Origin: an uncultured Paenibacillaceae bacterium
GTDB lineage: Bacteria > Bacillota > Bacilli > Aneurinibacillales > Aneurinibacillaceae
Assembly (NCBI GenBank): GCA_937874515.1
Contig: CALNBV010000029.1
Location: 1 to 11,697, forward strand
Reading direction: 5' to 3'
DNA: 11,697 nt
This document shows, piece after piece, positions 1 through 7,264 of this stretch. The notes beneath the pieces are model-generated. The model saw nothing but the letters and a program-made list of their open reading frames with translations, was not told the DNA's origin and searched no databases. Numbering within the stretch: position 1 is the stretch's first letter; the number at the start of each line of letters is the position of its first letter. Made by a program: the position numbers and the translations under genes.

Positions 1-60
1 GCATTCGGTTCAGCATTCGGTTCAGCATTCGGTTCAGCATTCGGTTCAGCATTCGGTTCC
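1..60 (-). repeat. 12-bp tandem repeat inside spoVID encoding (Glu-Pro-Asn-Ala)n
   Basis: Five copies of a 12-bp unit (gcattcggttca on the plus strand) run to the window edge. They are identical at the DNA level except for the last base of the copy at 49-60. Read on the minus strand in the spoVID frame each unit is GAA CCG AAT GCT, Glu-Pro-Asn-Ala. The array continues past the edge, so its copy number is unknown. As 12 is a multiple of 3, gain or loss of units keeps the frame. Confidence 0.95.
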
Positions 61-704
61 ATATGATCTACAAAGGTTGATCCCACGGATTGGGCAGATT
101 CCTCTGTCATAGTAAAGGGTTCAAAAGCTAAGGGAACTTCCTGCTCCTGTTCAAATGGATTGTTTTGGGATGAAATATATTGATAAGCATGGGGAATTTC
201 TTGTTCTTCTCCTAAAGCAAAAGCATCTTTTTTAATTCCATTTAAGGTTAACTCCGCTGTAATAGCCAGTTTTCGAGTGGATACAATATCATAATCAAAA
301 CTCTCGATGGAAGCAAAAATATGTTGAAGATTTTCAACACGGGAACGTGCAATTTGAACATGGACAGGAATTTTATGTTCAAATGAAACAAGGGGTGGTT
401 CTTTCATAAAATCTGATTGGCTAATATTAAAAGGTGAAAAACGAATGGCGTCAGAATAACTATTCCGCTCCATATCATCCCCTTCAAAAAAAGGGGAGGT
501 TTGTGAATTGGATTTAGCGACATACTTCCCTTTTAAAAGGAGGTAACCGGAAATGGAAACTTCCCCTTCACCTTCTTGAATTTGAATTTGTGGAGTAAGT
601 TCTATTTCATCAATTTCCTGAATTTCACTATCATTTTGCGAAATTAAAAAAGCATCTTGAATTGGAAATGATATTTCCATGGATTGGTTTTCATCCATCA
701 TCAT
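1..704 (-). CDS. spoVID: Stage VI sporulation protein D (spore coat assembly), partial: N-terminal part only
   Basis: SpoVID is a spore-coat morphogenetic protein that helps coat layers encase the forespore, working with SpoIVA and SafA (known from B. subtilis). The reading frame is open from 704 to the window edge: 234 codons, no stop. Three ATG codons stand in a row (704, 701, 698). The first is 8 nt after a strong AAGGGAGG, so I chose 704. The N-terminal domain resembles B. subtilis SpoVID as I recall it: a VSISGYLLLKGKY segment (residues about 50-62) and a PVHVQIARSRVENLQHIFAS segment followed by IESFDYD (about 113-138). Glu-rich linker sequence follows, then Glu-Pro-Asn-Ala repeats to the edge. 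The usual C-terminal LysM domain would lie outside the window. The position just downstream of hemL matches B. subtilis. Identity is well supported by context plus N-terminal similarity; full length is unknown. Confidence 0.88.
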   Translation of the reverse strand, partial: MMMDENQSMEISFPIQDAFLISQNDSEIQEIDEIELTPQIQIQEGEGEVSISGYLLLKGKYVAKSNSQTSPFFEGDDMERNSYSDAIRFSPFNISQSDFMKEPPLVSFEHKIPVHVQIARSRVENLQHIFASIESFDYDIVSTRKLAITAELTLNGIKKDAFALGEEQEIPHAYQYISSQNNPFEQEQEVPLAFEPFTMTEESAQSVGSTFVDHMEPNAEPNAEPNAEPNAEPN

Positions 705-740
705 TTACAATTCCTCCCTTCCACAATTCTTTCTTTTTAA

Positions 741-769
741 ATATATAAGTCCTTTCCCGTGGATATGCC
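741..769 (-). promoter_or_regulatory. Possible sigma-E-type promoter of spoVID
   Basis: The minus strand upstream of spoVID carries GGCATATCC (769-761), then an A/T-rich ACTTATATAT (750-741) about one helical turn further on. This loosely resembles the -35 (ATATT-like) and -10 (CATA-like) elements of sigma-E promoters. spoVID is sigma-E dependent in B. subtilis, and a terminator separates it from hemL here, so a promoter is expected in this gap. The -10 match is poor and the exact site is a guess. Confidence 0.3.
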
Positions 770-797
770 TATTATTTGAACTTCTGTACAAATCAAA

Positions 798-829
798 AGA
801 GCCGTGTGGCAATTAATCCACACGGCTCT
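798..829 (-). terminator. Intrinsic terminator of the hem operon
   Basis: A perfect 12-bp inverted repeat (AGAGCCGTGTGG / CCACACGGCTCT) with an 8-nt loop starts 13 nt after the hemL stop codon. On the minus strand the stem is followed by TTTGATTTG, an interrupted but T-rich tail. It ends the hem transcript and separates it from spoVID. Confidence 0.9.
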
Positions 830-842
830 CGTAGGGTATTCT

Positions 843-2132
843 TTATAGGTTTTTAAGTGCAGTTAAATTAGCTGCAATAGTATAATCAATATCTTCGTCT
901 GTATGGGCTAAAGACATAAAATACCCTTCAAATTGGGAAGGAGGCAAAGATATGCCCTGTTCTAACATTTGTTTAAAATAGTGATTAAAATGATCAAGAT
1001 TTGAGGTTTTTGCTGTTTCATAATTAACAACTTGCTGATCCGTAAAGAAAATGCCCAGCATAGAACCAACTCGATTAATGTGAATTGGAACACCTGTTTC
1101 CTGTGCATTTTTGCGAATGCCTTCTGCAAGGCGAGAAGATTTACGTTCTAGCTCCTCATACACCCCAGGTTTGCCTAATTCTTTTAGGGTATAGTAACCT
1201 GCAACCATAGCCAGGGGATTTCCTGATAGAGTTCCAGCTTGATATATAGGACCATCTGGGGCAATTTGCCGCATAATTTCTTCTTTACCGCCATAAGCAC
1301 CTACAGGAAGGCCTCCCCCAATTACTTTTCCCATGGTTGTTATATCAGGAGTGACCCCAAAACGACCCTGTCCGCAATGGTAATCCACCCGGAAGCCTGT
1401 CATCACTTCATCGAATATTAAGACAGTCCCATATTGTAGAGTAATCTCTCTCAGCCCTTCTAAGAAGCCGGGAAGAGGAGGTACTACACCCATATTTCCT
1501 GCAATAGGCTCTACAATCACTGCAGCGATTTCTTCCCCGAATTTTTCGAATACAAGGCGTACACTTTCCAAATTATTATAAGGAACTGTAATGGTATGGC
1601 TTGCAATGGATGCAGGCACTCCTGGGCTGTCAGGCAGACCAAGAGTAGCCACACCTGAGCCAGCTTTAATTAACAAACTATCGCCATGGCCGTGGTAGCA
1701 CCCTTCAAATTTAAGTATTTTATCCCGTTTCGTATACCCTCTCGCCAAACGAAGGGCACTCATGGTCGCTTCCGTTCCTGAGTTAACCATACGGACTACT
1801 TCAACAGATGGCACAATCTCACAAACTAATTTAGCCATTTCCGTTTCAATCTCAGATGGTGCACCGAAACTGGTCCCTTTTTGCACTGCTCCAATTAAAG
1901 CTTCCTGTACAGTGGGATGGCAATGGCCAAGGATTAAAGGTCCCCAGGAACCTACATAATCAATGTATTCATTTCCGTCTACATCATAGATTTTCGATCC
2001 TTTTCCATGGTCCATAAAAACTGGATTCAATCCAACAGATTTAAAAGCCCGAACAGGACTGTTTACCCCACCAGGCATAAACTTTTTCGCTTCTGTGAAA
2101 TCCTCAATTGAGCGTTGAAATCCTTTATGCAT
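843..2132 (-). CDS. hemL: Glutamate-1-semialdehyde 2,1-aminomutase (5-aminolevulinate-forming)
   Basis: This PLP-dependent enzyme moves the amino group of glutamate-1-semialdehyde to give 5-aminolevulinate, the second step of the C5 pathway, using the product of HemA. The 429-residue length is normal for the family. Visible features are the N-terminal PGGVNSPVRAF (20-30), the SGTEA phosphate-binding loop (118-122), DEVMTGFR (241-248) with Asp241 placed to contact the PLP ring nitrogen, and TTMGKVIGGGLPVGAYGG with the Schiff-base lysine at Lys269. These separate it from ordinary class III aminotransferases. The ATG at 2132 has GGAGG 9 nt upstream. It is the last gene of the hem operon, 23 nt after hemB, and is followed by an intrinsic terminator. 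Confidence 0.97.
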   Translation of the reverse strand: MHKGFQRSIEDFTEAKKFMPGGVNSPVRAFKSVGLNPVFMDHGKGSKIYDVDGNEYIDYVGSWGPLILGHCHPTVQEALIGAVQKGTSFGAPSEIETEMAKLVCEIVPSVEVVRMVNSGTEATMSALRLARGYTKRDKILKFEGCYHGHGDSLLIKAGSGVATLGLPDSPGVPASIASHTITVPYNNLESVRLVFEKFGEEIAAVIVEPIAGNMGVVPPLPGFLEGLREITLQYGTVLIFDEVMTGFRVDYHCGQGRFGVTPDITTMGKVIGGGLPVGAYGGKEEIMRQIAPDGPIYQAGTLSGNPLAMVAGYYTLKELGKPGVYEELERKSSRLAEGIRKNAQETGVPIHINRVGSMLGIFFTDQQVVNYETAKTSNLDHFNHYFKQMLEQGISLPPSQFEGYFMSLAHTDEDIDYTIAANLTALKNL

Positions 2133-2155
2133 TAAATATAGCCTCCATCAAAAAA

Positions 2156-3136
2156 TTAATCCAATTCCTTTAACCAACGGGCAGCATCTTTAGCGGAATA
2201 CGTAATAATTAAATCTGCACCTGCACGTTTTAAACCTACCAATAGTTCCATGGTAATCCCTTTTTCATCAATCCATCCATTTTGCGCTGCAGCCTTAATC
2301 ATGGCATATTCCCCACTCACATTATAAGCAACGAGGGGAACATCAAAACGATCCCTAACATCACGAATAATATCCATATAGGCAAGGGCAGGTTTAACCA
2401 TGAGGAAATCAGCACCTTCAGCAATATCAGAAGCTGCTTCCCTCAATGCCTCACGGCGATTGGCAGGATCCATTTGATAGGTTTTCCGATCTCCAAAAGA
2501 AGGGGCGGAATTCGCTGCATCTCTAAATGGACCATAAAACTTGGATGCATATTTCACAGCATATGACATAATCGGTATATGTTCAAAACCAGCTTCGTCT
2601 AATCCAACACGAATGGCTGCAACAAACCCATCCATCATATTAGAAGGAGCAATAATATCAGCACCTGCTTGTGCCTGAGAAACAGCGGTTTTAACCAACA
2701 GTTCAAGACTTGGATCATTTAAAACATCTCCATGGGAAATTACGCCACAATGGCCGTGGTCTGTAAATTCACACAAACATGTATCAGCAACTACAATCAG
2801 TTGGGGTGCCCATTCTTTAATTTTACGCGTAGCCTGTTGCACAATTCCTTCTGTGGCATAGGCTTCAGTTCCAATAGGATCTTTATGCGCAGGAATTCCA
2901 AATAAAATGACAGATTGGATACCTAATTGTACAACTTCATCAATTTCCTCTTTTAAATAATCTAAAGAAAGGTTGTAAACCCCAGGCATTGAAGAAACTT
3001 CTTCCTTCACCCCAGACCCTTCTACAACAAATAAGGGATAAATAAAATCTTCCACATGCAGGTGGGTTTCCCTTACTAAGTTTCTCATCCCTGCGGATGA
3101 GCGCAAACGGCGATGACGCTGAAAGGTGCCATTCAT
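2156..3136 (-). CDS. hemB: Delta-aminolevulinic acid dehydratase (porphobilinogen synthase)
   Basis: This cytoplasmic enzyme condenses two 5-aminolevulinate molecules to porphobilinogen. In the 326-residue protein the motif DTCLCEFTDHGHCG (119-132) supplies Cys120, Cys122 and Cys130, the usual Zn-binding triad, so it is a cysteine-rich Zn type rather than the Asp-rich Mg type. The two active-site lysines are Lys195 (in SYAVKYASKFYGPFRDA) and Lys248 (in ADFLMVKPALAYMDI). The start is ambiguous: GTG at 3139 and ATG at 3136 are adjacent, 6 and 9 nt after AAAGGGG. I prefer ATG 3136 because MNGTFQRHRRLR then matches the length of the B. subtilis N terminus as I recall it. It lies 18 nt after hemD, within the operon. 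Confidence 0.97.
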   Translation of the reverse strand: MNGTFQRHRRLRSSAGMRNLVRETHLHVEDFIYPLFVVEGSGVKEEVSSMPGVYNLSLDYLKEEIDEVVQLGIQSVILFGIPAHKDPIGTEAYATEGIVQQATRKIKEWAPQLIVVADTCLCEFTDHGHCGVISHGDVLNDPSLELLVKTAVSQAQAGADIIAPSNMMDGFVAAIRVGLDEAGFEHIPIMSYAVKYASKFYGPFRDAANSAPSFGDRKTYQMDPANRREALREAASDIAEGADFLMVKPALAYMDIIRDVRDRFDVPLVAYNVSGEYAMIKAAAQNGWIDEKGITMELLVGLKRAGADLIITYSAKDAARWLKELD

Positions 3137-3154
3137 CACGTTATTCCCCTTTCT

Positions 3155-3943
3155 TCAGGCCTTTAAGCCTGTTTTTACAAGTTCTTGAATTAAACCAGGA
3201 ATACTATATTCTTTTGCAATTACATCAACCTTAAGCCCTAATTTAAGTGCGGCTTCCGCTGTAACAGGACCAATGACTCCAATGGTTACAGAATTTAAAA
3301 TCTCTTTCCAATTCAATCCATCCAATAATGCAAGAAAATTACGTACTGTAGAGGGACTGGTAAATGTAATAATATGAATTTTATTCCCTTCCAATAAATG
3401 GCGTAATTCTTCTTTACATGAGTCATCAGGGATTGTTTCATAGGTAACAATATCATCTACAAATAATCCTAATTCCCTTAACTCATTAGCCAGATTTTTC
3501 TTGGCTAAGTTCGCATGGGGAATTAAGATCTTTTGTCCTGCAGTGAGTTCACCCTTTAAGGATTCAAGTAGATCGTCTGCAGTAAATTTAGCAGGAATAT
3601 GTTCAACTTTGATGTTCTCTTTATGTAATGCAGCGGCGGTTTGAGTACCCACCGCCGCAACTTTGCCCTTTATTTGTTCCGGCACATGAACGCCTATTTC
3701 TTTTCCCCGTTGCAAAAAAAACCGAATGGCATTGACGCTTGTAAAAATAATCCAATCATAAGAGGATAGGTTACGTAACCCTTGATCTATTTCTTCCAAA
3801 TTATCAGCTAGTACCGTTTTTATTACAGAACAGGGGATTGGCTCTCCACCCAGTTCCATAATAGAATCCATAAACTCTTGCGCCTGATCAGAACTTCGGG
3901 TTACAAGAACCCGCTTTCCCATCAAAGGCTGGCTTTCATTCAT
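3155..3943 (-). CDS. hemD: Uroporphyrinogen-III synthase
   Basis: The enzyme cyclises hydroxymethylbilane with inversion of ring D to give uroporphyrinogen III. The family is poorly conserved, but the 262-residue length and short signatures fit: KRVLVTRS at the N terminus (10-17), DWIIFTSVNAIRFF (63-76), KVAAVGTQTAAAL (94-106), HIITFTSPSTVRNF (190-203), and IGVIGPVTAEAA (221-232), covering the two alpha/beta half-domains. The start codon overlaps the hemC stop in an ATGA arrangement. AGGAGG lies 10 nt upstream, inside hemC, so translation is probably coupled. Its place between hemC and hemB matches B. subtilis and makes the call secure. Confidence 0.94.
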   Translation of the reverse strand: MNESQPLMGKRVLVTRSSDQAQEFMDSIMELGGEPIPCSVIKTVLADNLEEIDQGLRNLSSYDWIIFTSVNAIRFFLQRGKEIGVHVPEQIKGKVAAVGTQTAAALHKENIKVEHIPAKFTADDLLESLKGELTAGQKILIPHANLAKKNLANELRELGLFVDDIVTYETIPDDSCKEELRHLLEGNKIHIITFTSPSTVRNFLALLDGLNWKEILNSVTIGVIGPVTAEAALKLGLKVDVIAKEYSIPGLIQELVKTGLKA

Positions 3944-4869
3944 TCCCCGGTAACCTCCTGAAATTCTTTCAATATTTCAGCAGCACCTTTTGTTTTTAAA
4001 TCATCTGCAAGGGTTTTTCCCACTTCTTCTGGATTAGAACCTGTCATTTCATTTTTAAGAATTGTTGTACCTTTAGGGTCAGCTACAAGCCCTATTAATT
4101 TAACTTGTTTGTCATCTGAAACAAGGCCATGGGCACCAATAGGAACCTGGCAGCCCCCTTCGAGGGTCCGTAAAAAGGCCCGTTCTGCTGTCACAGCCAT
4201 TTCTGTATTGGGATCATGAATCGTTGCCAATAAAGAGCGTACTTCTTCATCAGCAATCCGGCATTCAATGCCAAGTGCCCCCTGGCCTACCGCTGGGAGA
4301 CTAAGGTCCACAGGTAAATATTGCGTGATTTCGCCTTTCCAACCCATGCGAATAAGCCCTGCAGCAGCGAGAATAATTGCATCAAACTCCCCTTCCTGGG
4401 CACGGCGAAGCCGGGTATCAATGTTGCCACGGAGAGCTTCAATTTTCAAATCTTTGCGAAAAGCCCGAATCTGAGCTTCCCTACGCAAACTGCTTGTCCC
4501 TACCACTGCACCTTCTGGCAATTCTGCTAAGGACAATCCATTGCGGCTAATTAATACATCCCTTGCATCTACACGCTTAGGAATTGCCCCAATCATTAAA
4601 CCCTCCTGCAGAAGGGCTGGCATATCTTTCATACTATGTACGGCAATATCAATTTCTTTGTCAATGAGAGCTTGTTCAATTTCTTTTACAAATAGTCCCT
4701 TTCCGCCTACCTTAGATAAGGTAACATCCAGGATACGGTCACCCTTGGTCACAATTTTCTTAATTTCAAATTCAAATGGAAGACCGGATGATTTTAAACG
4801 GTCAATAACCCAATTGGTCTGGGTCAAGGCAAGTTTACTTTGTCTGGAGCCAACAATTATTTTTCTCAT
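3940..4869 (-). CDS. hemC: Porphobilinogen deaminase (hydroxymethylbilane synthase)
   Basis: HemC polymerises four porphobilinogen units into hydroxymethylbilane on a covalently bound dipyrromethane cofactor. In the 309-residue protein Cys240 in EGGCQVPIGAHG is the cofactor attachment site and Asp82 in HSMKDMP is the catalytic aspartate. The substrate-binding stretches KIVTKGDRILDVTLSKVGGK, GTSSLRR and LRGNIDTRLRR are intact. The open frame extends to an ATG at 4917, which would add 16 residues and overlap hemX. That ATG has no ribosome binding site, whereas ATG 4869 follows AAAAGGAA by 7 nt and gives the family's normal N terminus (MRKIIVGSRQSKLA). I therefore start it at 4869, 29 nt after hemX. 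Its end overlaps hemD by 4 nt. Confidence 0.97.
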   Translation of the reverse strand: MRKIIVGSRQSKLALTQTNWVIDRLKSSGLPFEFEIKKIVTKGDRILDVTLSKVGGKGLFVKEIEQALIDKEIDIAVHSMKDMPALLQEGLMIGAIPKRVDARDVLISRNGLSLAELPEGAVVGTSSLRREAQIRAFRKDLKIEALRGNIDTRLRRAQEGEFDAIILAAAGLIRMGWKGEITQYLPVDLSLPAVGQGALGIECRIADEEVRSLLATIHDPNTEMAVTAERAFLRTLEGGCQVPIGAHGLVSDDKQVKLIGLVADPKGTTILKNEMTGSNPEEVGKTLADDLKTKGAAEILKEFQEVTGE

Positions 4870-4876
4870 GTTAACG

Positions 4877-4884
4877 TTCCTTTT
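4877..4884 (-). promoter_or_regulatory. Ribosome binding site that fixes the hemC start
   Basis: AAAAGGAA ends 7 nt before ATG 4869 on the minus strand. The upstream in-frame ATG at 4917 is preceded by no purine-rich site, so this site selects the shorter HemC. Confidence 0.75.
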
Positions 4885-4898
4885 CTTTGGTTTAATTA

Positions 4899-5735
4899 TT
4901 AATGGGGTGTCAACCATTGATGGAAGGATGACACTGAACCAGATAACAAATAGTTAATTAGCACAAGCATAAAAGCACCAATATTCCAAAGGGCAAGTTT
5001 CCTCCCATGCCAACCATAGGTTACCCGTTGGTACAAATACAGAGAATATGCCGTCAAGACAACAAAGGACATAAGAACTTTTGGGTCTACCCAATAATTA
5101 GATGGCACTTTAATATTTGCCCATATTACACCCAGAATAATCGACATCAATAATAAAGGGACCCCTAACATATTTAGGCGATATGAATATAAATCCAAAA
5201 GCCCTAATCCTGGTAGACGTTGTAGAAGGTTATTCCATACTTTCTTTTTTAGCATTCGATTTTGAATGATATACATAACAGAAAAGATAAAGGACAGGCA
5301 AAACGCTCCATATCCAAAAAAAGCAATACTAATATGTAGAAAGAGCAAATCAGATGTAAGCCGTTCTGAAATAATCGGTGTCGCTTCCTGATTTGCAAAA
5401 AAATTCACTGCCAAAATGGAAAATCCAATAATGTTTGTAAAGAAGACAAAAATGTCGATTCGAAAAAAATAATTAATAATCAGAGATAGTGTAACCAATA
5501 TCCACGAATAAAAAAACAAGGTTTCAAAAAGAGTCAGTACAGGAAAATAATCTTTACTTACCATACTCGATACAAAAAATACCGATTGAAGAATCCAAAC
5601 AATAGCAAGCAGCCAGAAGGCTATTCGATTCACCTTCCGGCTGCTATTAAGAAAGCCTGCAAAATAAAGCAAAATGCTTATTGCATAAATATAAATAATG
5701 GCATCATAAATGAATCCTTCCTGAAACAACGACAT
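4899..5735 (-). CDS. hemX: HemX, integral membrane protein of the CcsA/CcmC-like family; modulator of HemA level
   Basis: In B. subtilis HemX is a membrane protein that lowers the cellular concentration of HemA. Here it is 278 residues with about eight hydrophobic segments: roughly 10-29, 38-58, 66-90, 93-113, 130-156, 188-208, 219-237 and 248-266. The family is related to cytochrome c assembly proteins. The segment NYWVDPKVLMSF (213-224) looks like a reduced form of the Trp-rich, WDPK-ending motif of CcsA. Histidines near membrane edges (His134, His243, His272) could be heme ligands, but that is inference. The ATG at 5735 sits just after a TGAGGAGAGGAG stretch that contains the hemA stop codon, so hemA and hemX are tightly linked (11-nt gap). 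The position between hemA and hemC supports the name. Confidence 0.93.
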   Translation of the reverse strand: MSLFQEGFIYDAIIYIYAISILLYFAGFLNSSRKVNRIAFWLLAIVWILQSVFFVSSMVSKDYFPVLTLFETLFFYSWILVTLSLIINYFFRIDIFVFFTNIIGFSILAVNFFANQEATPIISERLTSDLLFLHISIAFFGYGAFCLSFIFSVMYIIQNRMLKKKVWNNLLQRLPGLGLLDLYSYRLNMLGVPLLLMSIILGVIWANIKVPSNYWVDPKVLMSFVVLTAYSLYLYQRVTYGWHGRKLALWNIGAFMLVLINYLLSGSVSSFHQWLTPH

Positions 5736-5746
5736 TACTCCTCTCC

Positions 5747-7108
5747 TCAGGAGCGAACAGGTACTTCCTGCCCAGTCACTCGCCGGCGCCTAATAGGAAT
5801 ATATGCTTTTTCTAGTTCTTCATGAGGCGTCGCTTCTTCCAACTGATCTTCAAGAGCAAACATTTGGATAAACATTTTCAGAGCTTCATCTGAACGCGGT
5901 TGTCCTGCCATCTCTTTCACACGGACAATTGGATCATGAAGGATTTGGTTAATTAGACTCTTCGTCTGTTTATTAATCATTCTCATTTCTTTTTCAGTTA
6001 ACTCAGGGCATTTATTTTGAATGTTTCTCATGGCTTCTTCTTGATGAGTAAGCAATTTTTCACGAAGAGCTGTAATTATTGGTACTACCCCTAAAGTAGA
6101 AAGCCAATTTTTAAAAGCAACCATTTGATCGTCAATCATCACTTCTATTTTTTCAGCTTCTTTTAATCGCTCTTGGAGGTTTGCTTCTACGATCCCCTCA
6201 AGGTCATCAATATCATATAAAAAGACGCCATCTAAATCATTAATTGCCGGGTCCAAATCTCTTGGAACAGCAATATCAATCAAAAAGAGAGGACGATTTC
6301 GGCGAAGTTTCATCATCTCTTGCACCATTTCTTTGGTTAATACATATCCTGTCGAACCTGTTGAGCTAATTACAATATCCGTTTGAATTAACGCCTGATT
6401 TAAATTCTCCATTGGAAATGCAATGCCTGAGAATTTTTCTGCTAATTGTACAGCTCTTTCAAAGGTTCGATTCACAACAATAACCTGGGAAACGCCATTA
6501 GCATGTAGATGTTTTGCTGTTAATTCACTCATTTTACCAGCGCCAAGGATCAGTACTTTCTTATCGGTAAAATAGCCAAACACCTTTTTACCAAGTTCAA
6601 TAGCTGCATAACTAGTGGAGACGGCATTTTTATTAATGTCTGTTTCAGATTGGGCTTTCTTAGCTAGAGTAATAGCCTCTTTAAACAAAGTATTAAACAC
6701 AGTTCCAGTTGTTCCGGTGTCTAATGCCAATTCAAAGGCATCTTTGATCTGGCCAAGAATTTGGGTTTCCCCCAGAACCATGGAATCCAGGCCACATACC
6801 ACCTTAAATAAATGGCGAACAGCGGCATCATTCTCTTTTATATAAATGTGATTAATAAAATGTTCCCGATCCACATTAAACCATTGGGATAAGAAATCCT
6901 TAATAAAATGGCGCCCGGTATGCAACTGGTCAACGACTGCGTAGATTTCCGTCCGATTACAAGTACCAAGAATCACACACTCCAGAATGCTACGAGTATT
7001 CTGCAAAGTTATAAGAGCCTCAGGCTTATCCTGTACTGCAAAGGCGAATTTTTCGCGCAACTCAACCGGTGCTGTTTTGTAATTTAACCCTATCGTTAGA
7101 ATGTGCAT
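5747..7108 (-). CDS. hemA: Glutamyl-tRNA reductase
   Basis: HemA reduces glutamyl-tRNA(Glu) with NADPH to glutamate-1-semialdehyde, the first committed and usually rate-limiting step of C5 tetrapyrrole synthesis. In the 453-residue form, Cys50 in GTCNRTEIYA is the catalytic thiol. CGLDSMVLGETQILGQ (105-120) belongs to the catalytic domain, and LILGAGKMSE (186-195) is the NADPH-binding Rossmann loop. FLYDIDDLEGIVEAN then begins the long spinal helix and C-terminal dimerisation domain. The last residues are basic (IPIRRRR). The frame also allows ATG 7123 (five extra residues), but ATG 7108 has GGGGTG 7 nt upstream and gives the usual N terminus MHILTIGLNYK. It is the first gene of the hem operon, preceded by its own promoter region. 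Confidence 0.97.
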   Translation of the reverse strand: MHILTIGLNYKTAPVELREKFAFAVQDKPEALITLQNTRSILECVILGTCNRTEIYAVVDQLHTGRHFIKDFLSQWFNVDREHFINHIYIKENDAAVRHLFKVVCGLDSMVLGETQILGQIKDAFELALDTGTTGTVFNTLFKEAITLAKKAQSETDINKNAVSTSYAAIELGKKVFGYFTDKKVLILGAGKMSELTAKHLHANGVSQVIVVNRTFERAVQLAEKFSGIAFPMENLNQALIQTDIVISSTGSTGYVLTKEMVQEMMKLRRNRPLFLIDIAVPRDLDPAINDLDGVFLYDIDDLEGIVEANLQERLKEAEKIEVMIDDQMVAFKNWLSTLGVVPIITALREKLLTHQEEAMRNIQNKCPELTEKEMRMINKQTKSLINQILHDPIVRVKEMAGQPRSDEALKMFIQMFALEDQLEEATPHEELEKAYIPIRRRRVTGQEVPVRS

Positions 7109-7115
7109 AGTTGGA

Positions 7116-7121
7116 CACCCC
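7116..7121 (-). promoter_or_regulatory. Ribosome binding site that fixes the hemA start
   Basis: GGGGTG lies 7 nt upstream of ATG 7108 and overlaps the alternative in-frame ATG at 7123. The only purine-rich site before 7123 is AAAGGAA, 12 nt away, or a TAGG that abuts the codon. The inner start is therefore preferred. Confidence 0.65.
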
Positions 7122-7197
7122 ATCCTACGTAAAAGTTCCTTTTTTTATTCTACCCATTTTACATAAAACATAGTAAAAAACAAACGGGAGTTGTCAT

Positions 7198-7212
7198 ATG
7201 AAATGATTATAC
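7198..7212 (-). promoter_or_regulatory. PerR-box-like operator overlapping the hem promoter
   Basis: GTATAATCATTTCAT matches the PerR consensus TTATAATNATTATAA at 10 of 14 fixed positions and covers the -10 element, a position suited to repression. The hemAXCDBL operon is a known PerR target in B. subtilis. Part of the match comes from the -10 hexamer itself and the area is AT-rich, so this is suggestive only. Confidence 0.4.
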
Positions 7213-7214
7213 CA
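7206..7214 (-). promoter_or_regulatory. Extended -10 promoter of the hem operon
   Basis: On the minus strand TGGTATAAT (7214-7206) is a perfect TATAAT with the TGn extension. The -35 region at 17-bp spacing (TCAAAA) is weak, as is common for extended -10 promoters. It would give a leader of about 90 nt before ATG 7108. No riboswitch or attenuator fold is evident in that leader. Confidence 0.7.
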
Positions 7215-7264
7215 TGCATTTTGTCATGTTTTGATGAAAAATGTGAAGGAATTTTGAAGTTACC

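Noticed and set aside
1..60. CRISPR-like array
   Set aside because: The 12-bp units are directly adjacent with no spacers, and they are in frame with spoVID.
4541..4957. Plus-strand 138-codon ORF antisense to hemC and hemX
   Set aside because: It mirrors highly conserved hemC coding sequence, has no domain and no ribosome site, and is a frame shadow. The other plus-strand frames inside hem, ppk and ppx genes were dismissed for the same reason.
7109..7200. Riboswitch or T-box in the hemA leader
   Set aside because: The leader is only about 90 nt, A/T-rich, and shows no T-box motif, no specifier stem and no terminator/antiterminator pair.
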